Assembly: GCA_018894105.1 (NCBI GenBank)
Contig: CM032121.1
Span: forward strand, 39,278,230 to 39,342,229
Length of the DNA stretch: 64,000 nucleotides
Direction: 5' to 3'
Source: Jacaranda mimosifolia
Lineage: Eukaryota > Streptophyta > Magnoliopsida > Lamiales > Bignoniaceae
Position 1 is the first letter of the stretch. Each line of letters opens with the position of its first letter. The notes below the pieces were generated by a model that did not search any database, had not been told where the DNA came from, and was given only the letters and a program-made list of their open reading frames with translations. The position numbers and the translations under genes are program-made. Positions 22,424 through 34,260 of the stretch are shown piece after piece.

Positions 22424-25265
22424 ATGGCTGCTCTCGCTACAACATTCTTCTACTCTCCTCCAAAACTCTTGCACTCTTCAACGGCCAATTCAATTTCCAA
22501 ATTTTCGCTCTCAAAATCTCTGTTCCCGGAAAATCGCCGTAATTTGATCCGTCCGATCATCGTTTCCGCTCTTCGCAAGAAACTCACTCTCACTTCGGAG
22601 CTCTTGGATGAAGATTCTTCGCATAGCAGCTACAAAAAGCTTGTGGATTCAGTCCTGGTGCTCTGCACTTCGGTCGCGTTATCGGTATCGTTGTTGGTTG
22701 GTAACGTTGATTCGGCGTCGGCTTTTGTATTTTCCACGCCGAAGAAATTGCAGTCCGATGAGCTGGCTACAGTTCGTCTTTTCCAAGAGAACACTCCTTC
22801 TGTTGTCAACGTTACTAATCTCGCCTCAAGGTACTAATTTGTTATTGGAATTTTTGAGTGCTGTTTGTTATTCTTTTTTCTACTTGTAGAATATGAGGAA
22901 ATTTGTTGTGTACTTTGACTTTTGACTTTGGAGTCATATGGTATGTTTCAGGCAGGATGCGTTTACATTGGATGTGTTCGAGGTGCCTCAAGGGTCAGGA
23001 TCGGGATTTATATGGGACACGCAGGGCCACATTGTCACAAATTATCATGTGATTCGGGGTGCATCTGATCTCAAGTACTTTCAATCTTGGTTTCTGTTGT
23101 TATGATGCACTTGCTACTATCATTGTGTTGTCTCTTTTGCGTTTTGTGCTGAGTAATAATAATAGATAATGCTCGATGAGTATGGCGAGGTTTTCTTCAT
23201 CCAATAATTTAGGACAACTGAAATGCGCATTGGTATGGTGTGCTAATATCGTTTTTCTATGGGACACATATTTGGTAACTAGTACAAGACTCCAATGAAT
23301 TCTTAAACTTTCCTAATTTTTAACAAAGAAAGATGTCTAAGATTCCATCCTCACTGTGCACTTTTAACAACAACTGAAAAGAAATCTTTAAGAAAGGGCT
23401 ACCTGTTATATTGTTGACTAATCATTCTCTGGTGGTGTTCAGGGTTACTCTAGCAGATCAGAGCACATATGACGCAAAAGTTATTGGGTTTGATGAAGAT
23501 AAAGATGTTGCTGTTCTGCGTATTGATGCGCCAAAAGACAAGTTGAGACCAATACCAATTGGTGTATCAGCAGACTTGCTTGTTGGTCAAAAAGTATACG
23601 CAATCGGAAATCCTGTGAGTGCAGGGATACTCTCCCATCTTTTGCAAATATTTTAGGCGCGTGTTATACTCTTGATCAACATGCCCCATGAGTTGGAAAT
23701 CAATGATTTTATACTTGATTAAATACACGAGTTTCATTTATATTGTACACAAGCCTTGTTAACCTATAATTAACTTTGTCTTTGTCTCAATGTACATTTT
23801 TCTACAGTTTGGTCTCGACCACACACTTACAACTGGTGTGATTAGGTATGTATGCATTATACTTAATTTTAAAAATTAATATTATTAACACTATTGTTTG
23901 ACTATTATATTGCTGAAGATCACTGGTACATTCCACGGAAAGTTTTGGGTTTGAAATGGAAGAATCTAAGGAAAAAAAATCTAAATGTTCAAATTATAGC
24001 CTTACGTATCACATTTCTGTAAGGCTGCCTTTCTGGTGGTTATAATACCCCAGGAAGAGTTGAACACACACACACACACTCTTACAGAAAAGGCATCCCA
24101 TCCCCTCCTTTCTGGTACACAAGCAAGTATTGCATATAAATTCTTGTGCCATGATGGTATACGCCATGGATTCGAGTTTGCTGTAGTGGACTTGGGAGGG
24201 AAATCAGTTCGGCTGCAACAGGTCGTCCAATTCAGGATGTCATCCAGACCGATGCTGCGATTAATCCTGGTAATAGTGGAGGGCCACTTCTTGATAGTTC
24301 AGGGAACCTTATTGGCATAAATACAGCTATATACTCTCCTTCTGGTGCTTCATCTGGTGTTGGATTCTCAATTCCAGTTGACACGGTGAGTAAATGCTTC
24401 AATATTTAGTAATTGGATTTGTATTATATTTGATATGACATTTATGAGCTGACTATTGCTTTACCTTCTAAAATTCTTTTATGAGATTTTCTTTTATGTC
24501 CAGGTAAGTGGCATTGTTGATCAATTGGTAAGATTTGGAAAAGTCACTAGACCAATTTTGGGGATTAAGTTTGCACCTGATCAATCGGTAGAGCAACTGG
24601 GAGTTAGTGGGGTCCTTGTCTTGGATGCTCCTCCAAATGGGCCAGCAGGCAAAGCAGTATGTCTGTTGTTGTCACCCCTTTTACATTTCGGTTTTAATGC
24701 CTGTTTGGTTCAAATTTTAATGAAATTTCTTTTTGCTTCAAGCATTGAAGGTTGAACGTTCATGTTCTGAAAATCATGCTCTGTTGATATTAACTGATTA
24801 ATCTTGGTCCTCAGGGTCTTAAACCTGCCAAACGTGATGCTTATGGCAGACTTATTTTGGGAGACATCATCACATCCGTTAATGGAAAAAAGGTCTCCAA
24901 TGGCAGTGATTTGTATAGAATCCTCGACCAATGCAAAGTAGGGGATAAAGTAAGTGACAACTTCAAATGCTAAAATTTCTTCACCCTAAATAGTTAATTA
25001 TGCATATTATTAACGAAAGCTTAGGATATTAGTGTAATGGTAGGCCTTGTGCACTGGGAACAGTAAAGAGTGCTTTTATGTTTTTATCTGTCATCAACAG
25101 AAAGTTTTGAGAAGTTAATTAGTTAAAGACAATTAACTCTGATGAAAAAGGATATGCATATGAGTTTTCAATGGCTTTGCTGCACAGGTGATTGTGGAAG
25201 TGCTGCGTGGTGATCACCTGGAAAAGATCCCAGTAATCCTCGAGCCAAAGCCCGATGAAACCTAA
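22424..25265 (+). CDS. DEGP1: Protease Do-like 1, chloroplastic (DEG1/DEGP1), 8 exons, 434 aa
   Basis: Exons: 22424-22830, 22952-23074, 23443-23614, 23808-23845, 24187-24385, 24504-24656, 24815-24949, 25188-25265. All introns are GT-AG and the frame is open. DEG1 is an ATP-independent serine protease of the thylakoid lumen that degrades damaged photosystem II proteins and plastocyanin. The N-terminus is bipartite: a Ser-rich stromal part, then a hydrophobic thylakoid-transfer segment (about 76-93) ending in SASA before residue 101. The trypsin-like domain shows the full triad: His168 (NYHVIRG), Asp198 (DKDVAVL), Ser277 ([10 protein letters not shown]). One PDZ domain spans about 320-430 ([27 protein letters not shown]). 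The length matches the Arabidopsis protein. Gly250 stands where an Arg is usual in GLRREISS, a possible local variant. Confidence 0.97.
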
Positions 25266-26430
25266 AGTACGAATTTATCATAGTTCTTCTTAACATGGTG
25301 GAAATACCTATTGTTCCTCTATTATTACTTGATAGTAGTTTGCATTCTAAATTGTCCACGAATGAAACTATTTTATGGTAAAGCAATTTTCTGCTTATTG
25401 TACAGCTATGACTGTAGAGAATGCCTTCATGGTTATTAATGCCTTAATGGTAGGTTTTGATTGGCTATTGATTTAGGTTTGATGCAGGCTATATCGTGTA
25501 ATGCTGGCTTGTGTATAACTAGATTTAAATATTAGCTAATTTTATTTCATGTTCTGATTTATAAATTTATCCAGTGTTTCAGTATGTGATGTAGCTAGCA
25601 AAATACAAGTTAAACCTGTTCTTTGGGTATCAGTCATGTTTATGAGAATAGGAATGAAATAAGTTAAATTTTCACTTATGTTGCTAGGGTCGAGTTGAAT
25701 GAAGCTTAATAAAGCATAATTCTCTTTGCCTTTTTTCCTATCAAGCCATCATAGAAATCCCATATTTATCTATGAACTTTTCTCAATAGTTGAACTTGAA
25801 TGGCTGTAGTGTTCTTTCTTGTAATCAATTCATATATAGTGAGGCAAGAATTCTAAGAAAAATGAGGAATATGCTGGTTCTCTGGCCTAATATTGATCTC
25901 CAGCAGGAGAAAGAGTAGGCCAAAAAAGGAAAAGAAGAAAAGGTGTTTGCTTTGGCATGATAAGTGAGGAAGAGGCAGGCAATTTTATGAAGGACTTAAA
26001 CTAGCTCTTGCAGTTGATGGAAGCTTTTCTACATAAAATAAGTAGGTTTTGTGAGTGTCAAATATAATAATTACAGACAGCCCCATATCTTTGCAGAATG
26101 TACCCTAACCATGTCCCTAAAACAGCTTCCAGTGCAGTATTGTGGCCACATCTTTTACCTATCAAAGCCAACCAAAATAGGAAAAAATGCCACAATGAAT
26201 ATAGATATATGGAACAGGAAATCTGAGCTCTTATTTCATAAAGAAAAGAAAAGGTTTCTAGTTATTGTACAACAAAAAGGAGTCACCATTGATCCTCCTC
26301 CTTACATTTATTATTAATAATACTCATTTTCTCATTTATAGGGGAAAAATACAACACAGATTCTTGGATCAGAAAGGGGTTAAATTAGGGAAGACAGAAA
26401 GGGTCACTTAATGGTGTAATGGTTTCAGGT
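25266..26430. other. Convergent intergenic region between DEG1 and carbonic anhydrase
   Basis: Holds the 3' untranslated regions of the two convergent genes. AATAAAGC near 25712 could be a poly(A) signal for DEG1 but is far downstream. No further gene or clear repeat was seen; the plus-strand frame 26051-26317 has no recognisable features. Confidence 0.6.
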
Positions 26431-29400
26431 TCATACAGAGAGAGATGGCGAAAGTCCGAATTCAAGCCCCCACAGCTCAAAACTTCCCGTGACAAAGTCA
26501 TAGTAACCACCCTTTAGTGCCAGAGTTTTCTTCACCAGCCCTTCTCTAACAAATGGATAGGACAGCAGGTTTCCAAGTGAAACATTCACTGCCTCCTGTA
26601 ATAAGAATTGATCATCAATGAAAAAATTAGCAAAAATCACTCTGTGTGTGTGTGTGTGTGTGTGTGTGGATGATGATAGAAAAACCCTTTAACCTTTTCA
26701 CATAGTGTGCACTGATCACCAAAAGGAACGCTTCCATTCTCAGCCAACACCTTGTTCTTGGCAGGTAAACCAATTGCCACCCAGTCCTCAATGAAGTCAC
26801 TGTAAAAACATGGCACAATTAGTATACCAATGCCTAACAGTGTTTCTTAGTAGCTCAGTGGCAAAACTATCAGTTCAAATTTTATGTAGGGAGATTTGGT
26901 TCGTTTTAGATCAACGAATTCATTAGAAAGACTTACTTTGACTGCTAAGAGTAAGGATTCTGTCCTTTATTCTTTGTTTTGATTTTACCGTGTGACTGTT
27001 CCCTATTTTTGTCCTCTGCTTTTGCTTCTATTTCATTGTATGAATATCCTATGTGTCTTTATTTCTATTTCATCCTATGATTAATTACATGCTAAATGTG
27101 TTTACAAATATGAAGCTTGAATTTTTGAAAGAAAAAAGAGTGGGAGACTTACGTGGAGGAGGATCCATCATATGGGAAGGACAGGAGGCCCTTGATGCCT
27201 CCACAGGCACTGTGCCCAATCACTACAATTTCTGAGACCTGTAAAAGTATTTTCTTTTCCTAAGTCAAATTTTGAATTTTATTTCTATTTCCATCATTTT
27301 TAAAATTTAAAAAGTTAATTAGTGAAAATGAGTTGAAAATGAGTTTGTATTTGGATGAAATGTTGAAAATGTAATAATTATGTTGGTTTTAATAGGTTGT
27401 AGGTGGAGAGAGATATAAATAATAGAATATAGAAAGAAGATATATATGTTATTGGAAAAAAATATATAAGTTATTGAAAAATGTGTTTTGAAAGTGAAAA
27501 TGATGTTGAGTGAAAATTTCTGAAAAAATGATGGTTTTCGTTTATGAAATAGTAGAAAATTAAAAAAGTGAGTGTGGAAATAAAACCAAACGGGCCCCAA
27601 ATCATTATAATCCACTAGCTGGAAAAGAAGTCTTGTTTCACCTTCAGGTGCAGAACAGCATACTCAACAGCAGCCCCAACTCCAGAGTATTTGGTCTGTT
27701 GCAGCAGAAACATTTGACAATACACCCATTATAGAAAGATTATTACAAAACATTAATTTCTAATAGGAGTTACAAAACATGGAGCCAAACAAGACCTTAT
27801 CGTACGGAGGGACCAAGTTAGCAACATTTCGGACCACGAATGCCTCCCCTGGTTGAAAGTGCAACACATGTGATGGACACACGCGCGAGTCCGAGCAAGC
27901 AAACACCATGTACTACAATTGTATATACGAACATTTCAGAGACAGAGCGAGACATTGCCCAAAGGCCAGTAGAGATAGTTTCCCCCAATTTTGTATAAAA
28001 TTATATTAAACATATATTTTCATTAAAATTTGAAAATTCTAGGGAATGTTTGGTTATGTTTTTTGTGTAATTTTATTATGTATTTTGAGAGAATGAATTA
28101 TTGGAGAATGTGAAAATTGTGTTAGGGAATGTAATTGATTTTTGGTTATGTTTTGGAAGATAGTTAAAAATTGATTTTGGAGAATTTTTGATATATTTCT
28201 TTACATTTTGGGGATATTTTTTTACTGTAACAGTCAAATTAATACTTTTTTTGTTGGGTTTTTAAGTTGAAAATGAAAATGAGTTATTTTTTTATTGTTA
28301 GGATAATAATAATAAAATATAATGATGTATATAATATGCATATATAATATATGTATGTATGGGAAGTTTTGGAAATAATGAAGGATAGTAGAGGGTATTT
28401 TGGATTTTTTTTCAAGAGAAAGAATATGAGGATATGTTTGGTTATGTTTTTCCAAAACAATTTTGTTCTAGGAATTATAGCCAAACATCCCCTTACTTTT
28501 TGTCTTTTTATTTTATAAAAATTCAATCTCAGCTCTTAAAATTTATTATTTCTAGCTCCGATTAGATATATAGAAGTCCAAGAGAGCCAAATAAATATTC
28601 AATGAGCCATTAAAACTTCGTACCTTGGGGCTCTGTCCTTTGGCAAGTTCACCATACAATGCTGGATTTTTCCTGAATCGCGCAGAGAATTGAGGTTAGA
28701 ATTCAAATTTCTTCTTCGTTCTTAATTTGCATTTTCATTCGGAAGGCTTTTCGATGATATTTTAATAAACTTACTCGTATTTCTCTCTTTTGAAGTGGAT
28801 GAAGCCAGTTTTGAGCCTCTCGACAGACTCTGAAGCGGAGACGCTTCCATCAGCTGTTTGCAGCTCCGCTCTGATTTCATCGATCTTTGCGGCGGCCACC
28901 GGTCCGAGTTCTCCTTTCTCACTGCAATTCTCCCAATGTGAGTTCAACTTATATCCATTTCTATTCTGATAATCGTAAAATAATGGAATCTCATCTCTCG
29001 ATCGTCTGAGATTTTTATATATCAGCTAAATCGAGATGCGCGAGCGTGCGTGTAATTCTTTAACTAACCTCAGAAGCTTCTGGAGAGCGTTAATGGCTTC
29101 CTCGTACGAGTCCTTTCCCATGTCTTCTCTCTGCAAATTCTGAATGCATTAGCGATTGAGAAAAAAATATGAATAAACAAAAAAAAAAAAAAAAAAAAAA
29201 GGAAGAGAAAAATAATCAAAGAATTGCCTGCCTAAATCTTAATTAGAAATATACTATACTTAGTAGGAAACTTCTTTGCGAAAATGATCATACTATGAAT
29301 CTAAGTTAAGGTTGTTAGTTTTATATATATACTACATGAAATGTTCTCTAAACAGGGCCACGTATTACTGTTTTGCATGCCAACACAGTCTAGTAATTGA

Positions 29401-30353
29401 AAAGTTCATGTGAATATGTCACCTAACAATGTCCAAGTGGCATTACACTTGAGCAGAACTTAGAACAAGCCACAAATTGCTGACCAGATAACATGTCCAA
29501 GAAAATCTCCTCACGATATGATGCCACATGTCAGGCTAATTGTAAATATCCGCGGGAAATTTTAATTCAAGTTTAGGCTCATGTGTTTAAGTGCTTATAA
29601 GATATTAGAATTTTATATATATTTTTAAAAGTAATTTTTAATTTATTTTTAAGATTTTGATTTTTTTTTAATTTTAATTATATTAGTGACAGACAAAATT
29701 TTTATTATTAATATTTATAAGTTCTAAAAATCTTTTTTTATTGCTTCTGAAAATATTTTATAAGATGTAAGAATTTATAATATCTTTTAAATAAGTTTAC
29801 TAAAGACCTTCTTAATACTGTAGCTAGCGAGTTGTAGATGGTTGACTACATAACTAATTTTAAAATAAGTAAAATTATTCTTTAATTTTATTTATAATAT
29901 ACACATATTTAGAGTTCATCAGGTTTTAAATTAAAAGCTTGTATATATTAATATAAGGGCAATGTTACTGGATCAATTAACAGCTCCATCTAAAATCAGT
30001 AGAATTATAATTATCACGTGATTAGCTTAAAGGAGAAAAGCGTATCGAGTTTAGAGTGCAATGCAGATAAATGAAAGTACTCATTTAACAAATTAATATG
30101 ATAAAGAATTAGGAGGAAGAGTAAATTAATATGTTAAATTAAAGTGAGTTGTGAGTTATAATATATATACCAAAAGTGGGTGGATGATGGGGGCGGGGGC
30201 AGCAAAAACCGGCTTGTTTTGGATGAGGTTGGGCGGAGTAGAGCCGGCGGCGGGAGAGTTGAGCCTGGCGGAGGTGACGGGGCGGAATGCAGCTCTTGTT
30301 TGGGCTGAGGTGGTGATGAGTTGAGAGGCGAGGCACCCTTTAACGGTCGACAT
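26431..30353 (-). CDS. Beta-carbonic anhydrase, chloroplastic, 9 exons, 322 aa
   Basis: Exons from 5' to 3': 30353-30171, 29130-29069, 28921-28775, 28672-28624, 27912-27796, 27695-27642, 27238-27153, 26799-26694, 26595-26431. The joined frame is open, with GT-AG introns. It catalyses CO2/bicarbonate interconversion in the stroma. Residues 1-50 form a Ser/Thr/Arg-rich transit peptide followed by [10 protein letters not shown], as in other dicot chloroplast enzymes. Zinc ligands are Cys153 (in FACSDSRV), His213 and Cys216 (in GHSACGG), with the Asp155/Arg157 dyad in place. The C-terminal part [20 protein letters not shown] and [10 protein letters not shown] is typical. Length fits the chloroplast isoforms. 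Introns 4 and 6 carry MITEs. Confidence 0.96.
26643..26669. repeat. (TG)n microsatellite
   Basis: About 13 TG dinucleotides inside the last intron of the carbonic anhydrase gene, starting some 25 bp before the acceptor side of exon 8. Confidence 0.9.
27260..27598. mobile_element. MITE (GGGCC-TGTTTGG family) in carbonic anhydrase intron 6
   Basis: Similar along most of its length to 56249-56585 (shared AAAATTTAAAAAGTTAATTAG, GAGTTTGTATTTGGATGAAA and GTGTGGAAATAAAACCAA). The right end AAACCAAACGGGCCCC is typical; the left inverted end is badly decayed, so the left boundary is approximate. Confidence 0.6.
28042..28492. mobile_element. PIF/Harbinger-type MITE in carbonic anhydrase intron 4
   Basis: Inverted ends GGGAATGTTTGGTTATG and, read from the right, GGGGATGTTTGGCTATA. 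The flanks are CTA (28039-28041) and TTA (28493-28495), a 3-bp target duplication with one mismatch. It contains the family block TTTTTTTACTGTAACAGTCA. Confidence 0.7.
29179..29201. repeat. Poly(A) tract in intron 1 of carbonic anhydrase
   Basis: An uninterrupted run of more than 20 A on the plus strand. Confidence 0.85.
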
Positions 30354-32657
30354 TGCGCTATGGGCCGTATATTCGATTCACCTTTATATTGAGAAATTCT
30401 AATGTGTATGAAGTAAACCCTCCACTTGCATTGCATGTAAATATATTGGATAATGAAAGCGAAGGCTGGATGAACCACAGCTACTACACTTGCAGATTAG
30501 GTTTGGATGTTGGATATTCAATTCTCCACCTCAAGATTTATTTTTTTATATCTTTTTCCCTGGGAAAATCAAGCCAAATGGAAAGAAATTGGATAAGTTT
30601 GAAAGGGATGCATTGAAATATTACTCCATTAATATTCTTCTAGCTAGTGTTTTTATTTGCACCAAGATTTGCATGGGATCATGTCTTAATGCATGCAATG
30701 ACCATTTTGCTGGAAAAAAGAAAAAAGAAGATATTAATGGTAAAATGTTAAGTGATAATTAGTGTTTAAATTATTATTAATGAAATGTTTATATATGAAG
30801 TAATGATATATAACTATTGTTTTTTCGCTAAAGTGTTAATAGTCGTTACAAGAATTTGATTTTTTAAGTCTCACTATTTACTATATTAGCGATGAATGTA
30901 TTGTATTTAGTTTTAGCTGTTGACGATTAATAACACATGTATAGTAATAATTTAGTTTGATTATGACGAGTTTTTGATTGTCGTTATACTATGCAGTGTT
31001 GCTAATATTTAATTGTGACAAGTGACAACTACCAATTTTGTTGCTATGAACTTCTGAAAATCATTATATGACAAAATGTATATATTTTTATTACATAATA
31101 TATTTCCTTTTTTCTTGTAGTGCATACCACTTTTAGTATTGTTCCTTTTTTCTGAATATTAATTGTTATTCAGTATTCTTATTTTGCTCCAAAGATGATG
31201 ACATATGTGACGTAGAATCAACAAATTAATAAATTAAATTTTTTGAAAAGGAAATTTGAAGGGAAATTAAAATATCCAGGGCCAAACCCTATATTCTCCA
31301 CACAAAGGTCCAAGCTGATCTCTGAGTGACACGTATAGGAGAAAAACTCTGTGATGCAGAAAGAATTTAAAGTATGTATGATGAGGTGCACAAAATTTTT
31401 GGATATTTTTAGGTGAAGAAATATGCGGTGCACCGGGGAGGTGACATTATGGGATGAAGGGGATGATAAAAAGATAAGGTCCTATCTCTAAAACTTGGCT
31501 CCAATGCTGCTGGACATCTCTTACTTTATCTTATTAAAATCTCAGGAAATAAATATTTCCCCAGTAAATGCTGGACTATTCAATTTTCTACTGAATTTTG
31601 AGTGTGCTTTCCTATATTTTATTTTTTTTTAAGTCAAGAAATGTTATTTTTTCTTGATATCTATGAAACAATAGTCAATCTATGTGAGTTATGAGCACAT
31701 ATATGTATATGTACAGCTCCATGTGATCTAATTAATATAGAAGGTCAGGAACAACTTGCTCTTGGGGACAGCTGTTTGAATATGTGCTCTTGAGCTGAAT
31801 TTTGTTTGATGCATTTAGAAGCAATTTTGAGATTTGGGAGTTGATGAAATTTGTAGTTAGAATTAGATGGGACGAAGTGTAATTTAATCATATAAGGTTG
31901 AGATTTTTTTAAATCTCGTACTTATTAAGTATGAAAAATTAATATTTATAATACAATTGTCAGAGTGTCAGATGCTAAATTAAAAAAAAAAAAAAGAAAG
32001 AAAGAAAAAATACTATCATATAAGTAAGTTGACGTTCATGTTAGTTAGCCTTGAATTTAGAACCTTTTGATAATGAGTTTAAATTTGTAAATACGAATCA
32101 ATTATATTATAGACAAAAATTATCCAATCAAAAGTAACCACATCATACAATTTCTCATGAGTCGACCTACATACTGCCTTGAGCGTATATCATTAACGTT
32201 CATTAGAATTTTTATATCTCATGATTCGCAACAAAATACAAGATTTTTTTTTTAGTTAAAAAACAAAAAAGAAGGGATTGTTTGATACTAACCCTTGATT
32301 TCTTTTCCATTGCTCAAGATTGCTTGGTCCATGGTAGAAGATATATGGGACCTCATTTGCTAATGTCCACTTGTAGTTATGTAATCCAATGCATTCACTA
32401 AGTTGGCAACACATTCTTCTTCGTCCTAAGGGGATTGATTTCTCTTAACACCAGAAGGGAGATTGAATAGTGGGAATTAGAGGAAAAAAGGTGCACTGGT
32501 GAAGAATGGAATTGTGTGCTTGTATATATTTCAAGGCCTCAAGCAGTTCAAGCTATATGTGAACATTGTTACGACATTATTACGACATTTTTCTTTTTGC
32601 TTGACACAAGTTGATAACACCCAAATTTACCAATTTGTCCCTAGTCCCCTCGTCTAC

Positions 32658-32853
32658 CTTCTTTTTTTATTTTTATTTTTTATTATATTTTTCTCTATTG
32701 GGCAGGGGGATCGACCCCAATCTGATCTGAGTACCCCTGACGGTCTCGAACCGACTCTCGATCTAGGGCTAAAATTTGTACAATCATAGTTGTTCCAACC
32801 CTCACATCGCCCCCACTTGAGTTACAAGCCCGCACAACTGCGCTCGGCAATAA
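32658..32853 (-). mobile_element. tRNA-derived SINE (second family) with 13-bp target duplication
   Basis: A minus-strand, GC-rich head of about 150 bp followed by an A/T-rich tail (TATAATAAAAAATAAAAAT). The head has an A-box-like TAACTCAAGTGGGGG and a canonical B-box GGTTCGAGACC, so it is a Pol III-type retroposon. Perfect repeats TCCCCTCGTCTAC flank it at 32645-32657 and 32854-32866. It differs in sequence from the shorter SINEs in this window. Confidence 0.85.
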
Positions 32854-33237
32854 TCCCCTCGTCTACTTCCACAAAGACTACTAAAAACAAGTATCCTCTT
32901 CATTTTTTGCTGCATCACTTTGCGCCCTATAGGTTTTTGAAACACTTAAATTACCAATCCTTGTAGATATATGTCACCTAACCTTCCAAATATGCCTCTC
33001 ATATTGTTGCACCCAACCTACTAAAAAGAAAAAAAATTCAATTATTTTTTTCTTATTTATTGAATGAAAAATGTATATGTCCAATTATTAAATTATATAT
33101 AACTTAAAACTTTATTATATATCACAATTCAAGAATTCATATATAACGAAAATTTATCTCATAATTTTATGTTTATATCAAATTCTTCCATTGGAGACAT
33201 ATAGAGATAGCAATTAATATCAACTTAACTAGAGTTC

Positions 33238-33357
33238 TTTTTTTTTTTTTTTTTTTCTTATTTATACACGTACGTTCATGAGGAGCCGATTAGAGTTCGA
33301 ACTTCTAACTTTCCATATTATATGAAAGACTTACGTTATTAACCCACACGCCTTTGC
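33238..33357 (-). mobile_element. tRNA-derived SINE with 11-bp target duplication
   Basis: Minus strand; B-box-like AGTTCGAACTC, tail TGTATAAATAAGAAAA then a long A run. Flanks AACTAGAGTTC (33227-33237) and AACTAAAGTTC (33358-33368) match with one difference. Same family as 14432-14533. Confidence 0.7.
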
Positions 33358-34260
33358 AACTAAAGTTCCTAATTTTGTTAATAAGGGAGTGAAAGGAGGG
33401 CAAGAGGAGTGTGGGGGAAAGCATATATTTTTTTCTTTTTTCCCCCCATTTGTCTTCACTTATATTCTTTAAAAGCATATTTGGTAGATTAAATTCAATA
33501 TTTATCAAAAATTAGTCAAGACTAAGGGTTAGCTATATGTTATATTAAAAAAAATGCCTGAGCATAGAAGTTTGACATTTTTATTATCATCATCTACTTG
33601 CCCAGAAAACAGGTTAGAGCATCTCATATAACATTAACACGACCTTTAATCCAATCTTGAAGCATCTAAACACAATAAAAAGATTCAAGATATGTATAAA
33701 AGCTATCAGGGGAAATTATAGCTTACAGTTATTGGAGACTGGAAAGCACAAAATATTAAGATGGCATTGAATTGATCATAATATCAATAAGCTGCTACAA
33801 GAAGAAAATTCTGCATTTTAACTCACAAGTCCCTTTCTATTTTAGAGACACCAAATAGACCATTAAAATTTACTGCATCGACCCCATAGCCTTATTGCAA
33901 TAATCTTAAGAATGATTTGGGAGTGTTCTTCGTGGAATACAAACTTGATTTTTCAATGCATCAAATAGTACTTATTGCTTTTGCTATTAAGTTAATCAAC
34001 TTTATGGAATCATAAGAATACAAAGCCTTGAAAAAATTGAGCAGCAAAGCAATTTCTCACTTGCATCAGACCAGTATGAGCAGGTCAGCTGATTCTCTTC
34101 AAAAGCTGCAATTTCAACATAGAGCCAAGGTGATATATGTTCATTATTGCAGTAAAAGGATGTCTAAAATGGACAACCTGGAAAAGGATGAGTGTTGATG
34201 ATAAACCTCCGTTGAACAACTTCCAGATGTTGCGATCATGACCAAGGACTGAAAAGGGTA

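Larger units (their letters stand above)
30354..34260. other. Intergenic between carbonic anhydrase and LSF1 copy A
   Basis: The first few hundred bases upstream of carbonic anhydrase (30354 onward) should hold its promoter. A TATA-like AATATAAAGG (minus strand, 30381-30390) lies very close to the start codon, so it may not be the true one. About 30813-31122 resembles a decayed CACTA MITE whose right end reads CACTACAAGAAAAAAGG. Two SINEs are listed separately. From about 33645 the LSF1 duplication unit begins. No gene is supported. Confidence 0.55.

Noticed and set aside
30134..30478. Minus-strand proline-rich frames of 114 and 65 codons
   Set aside because: Alternative frames over exon 1 of carbonic anhydrase; the frame starting at 30353 gives the recognised transit peptide.
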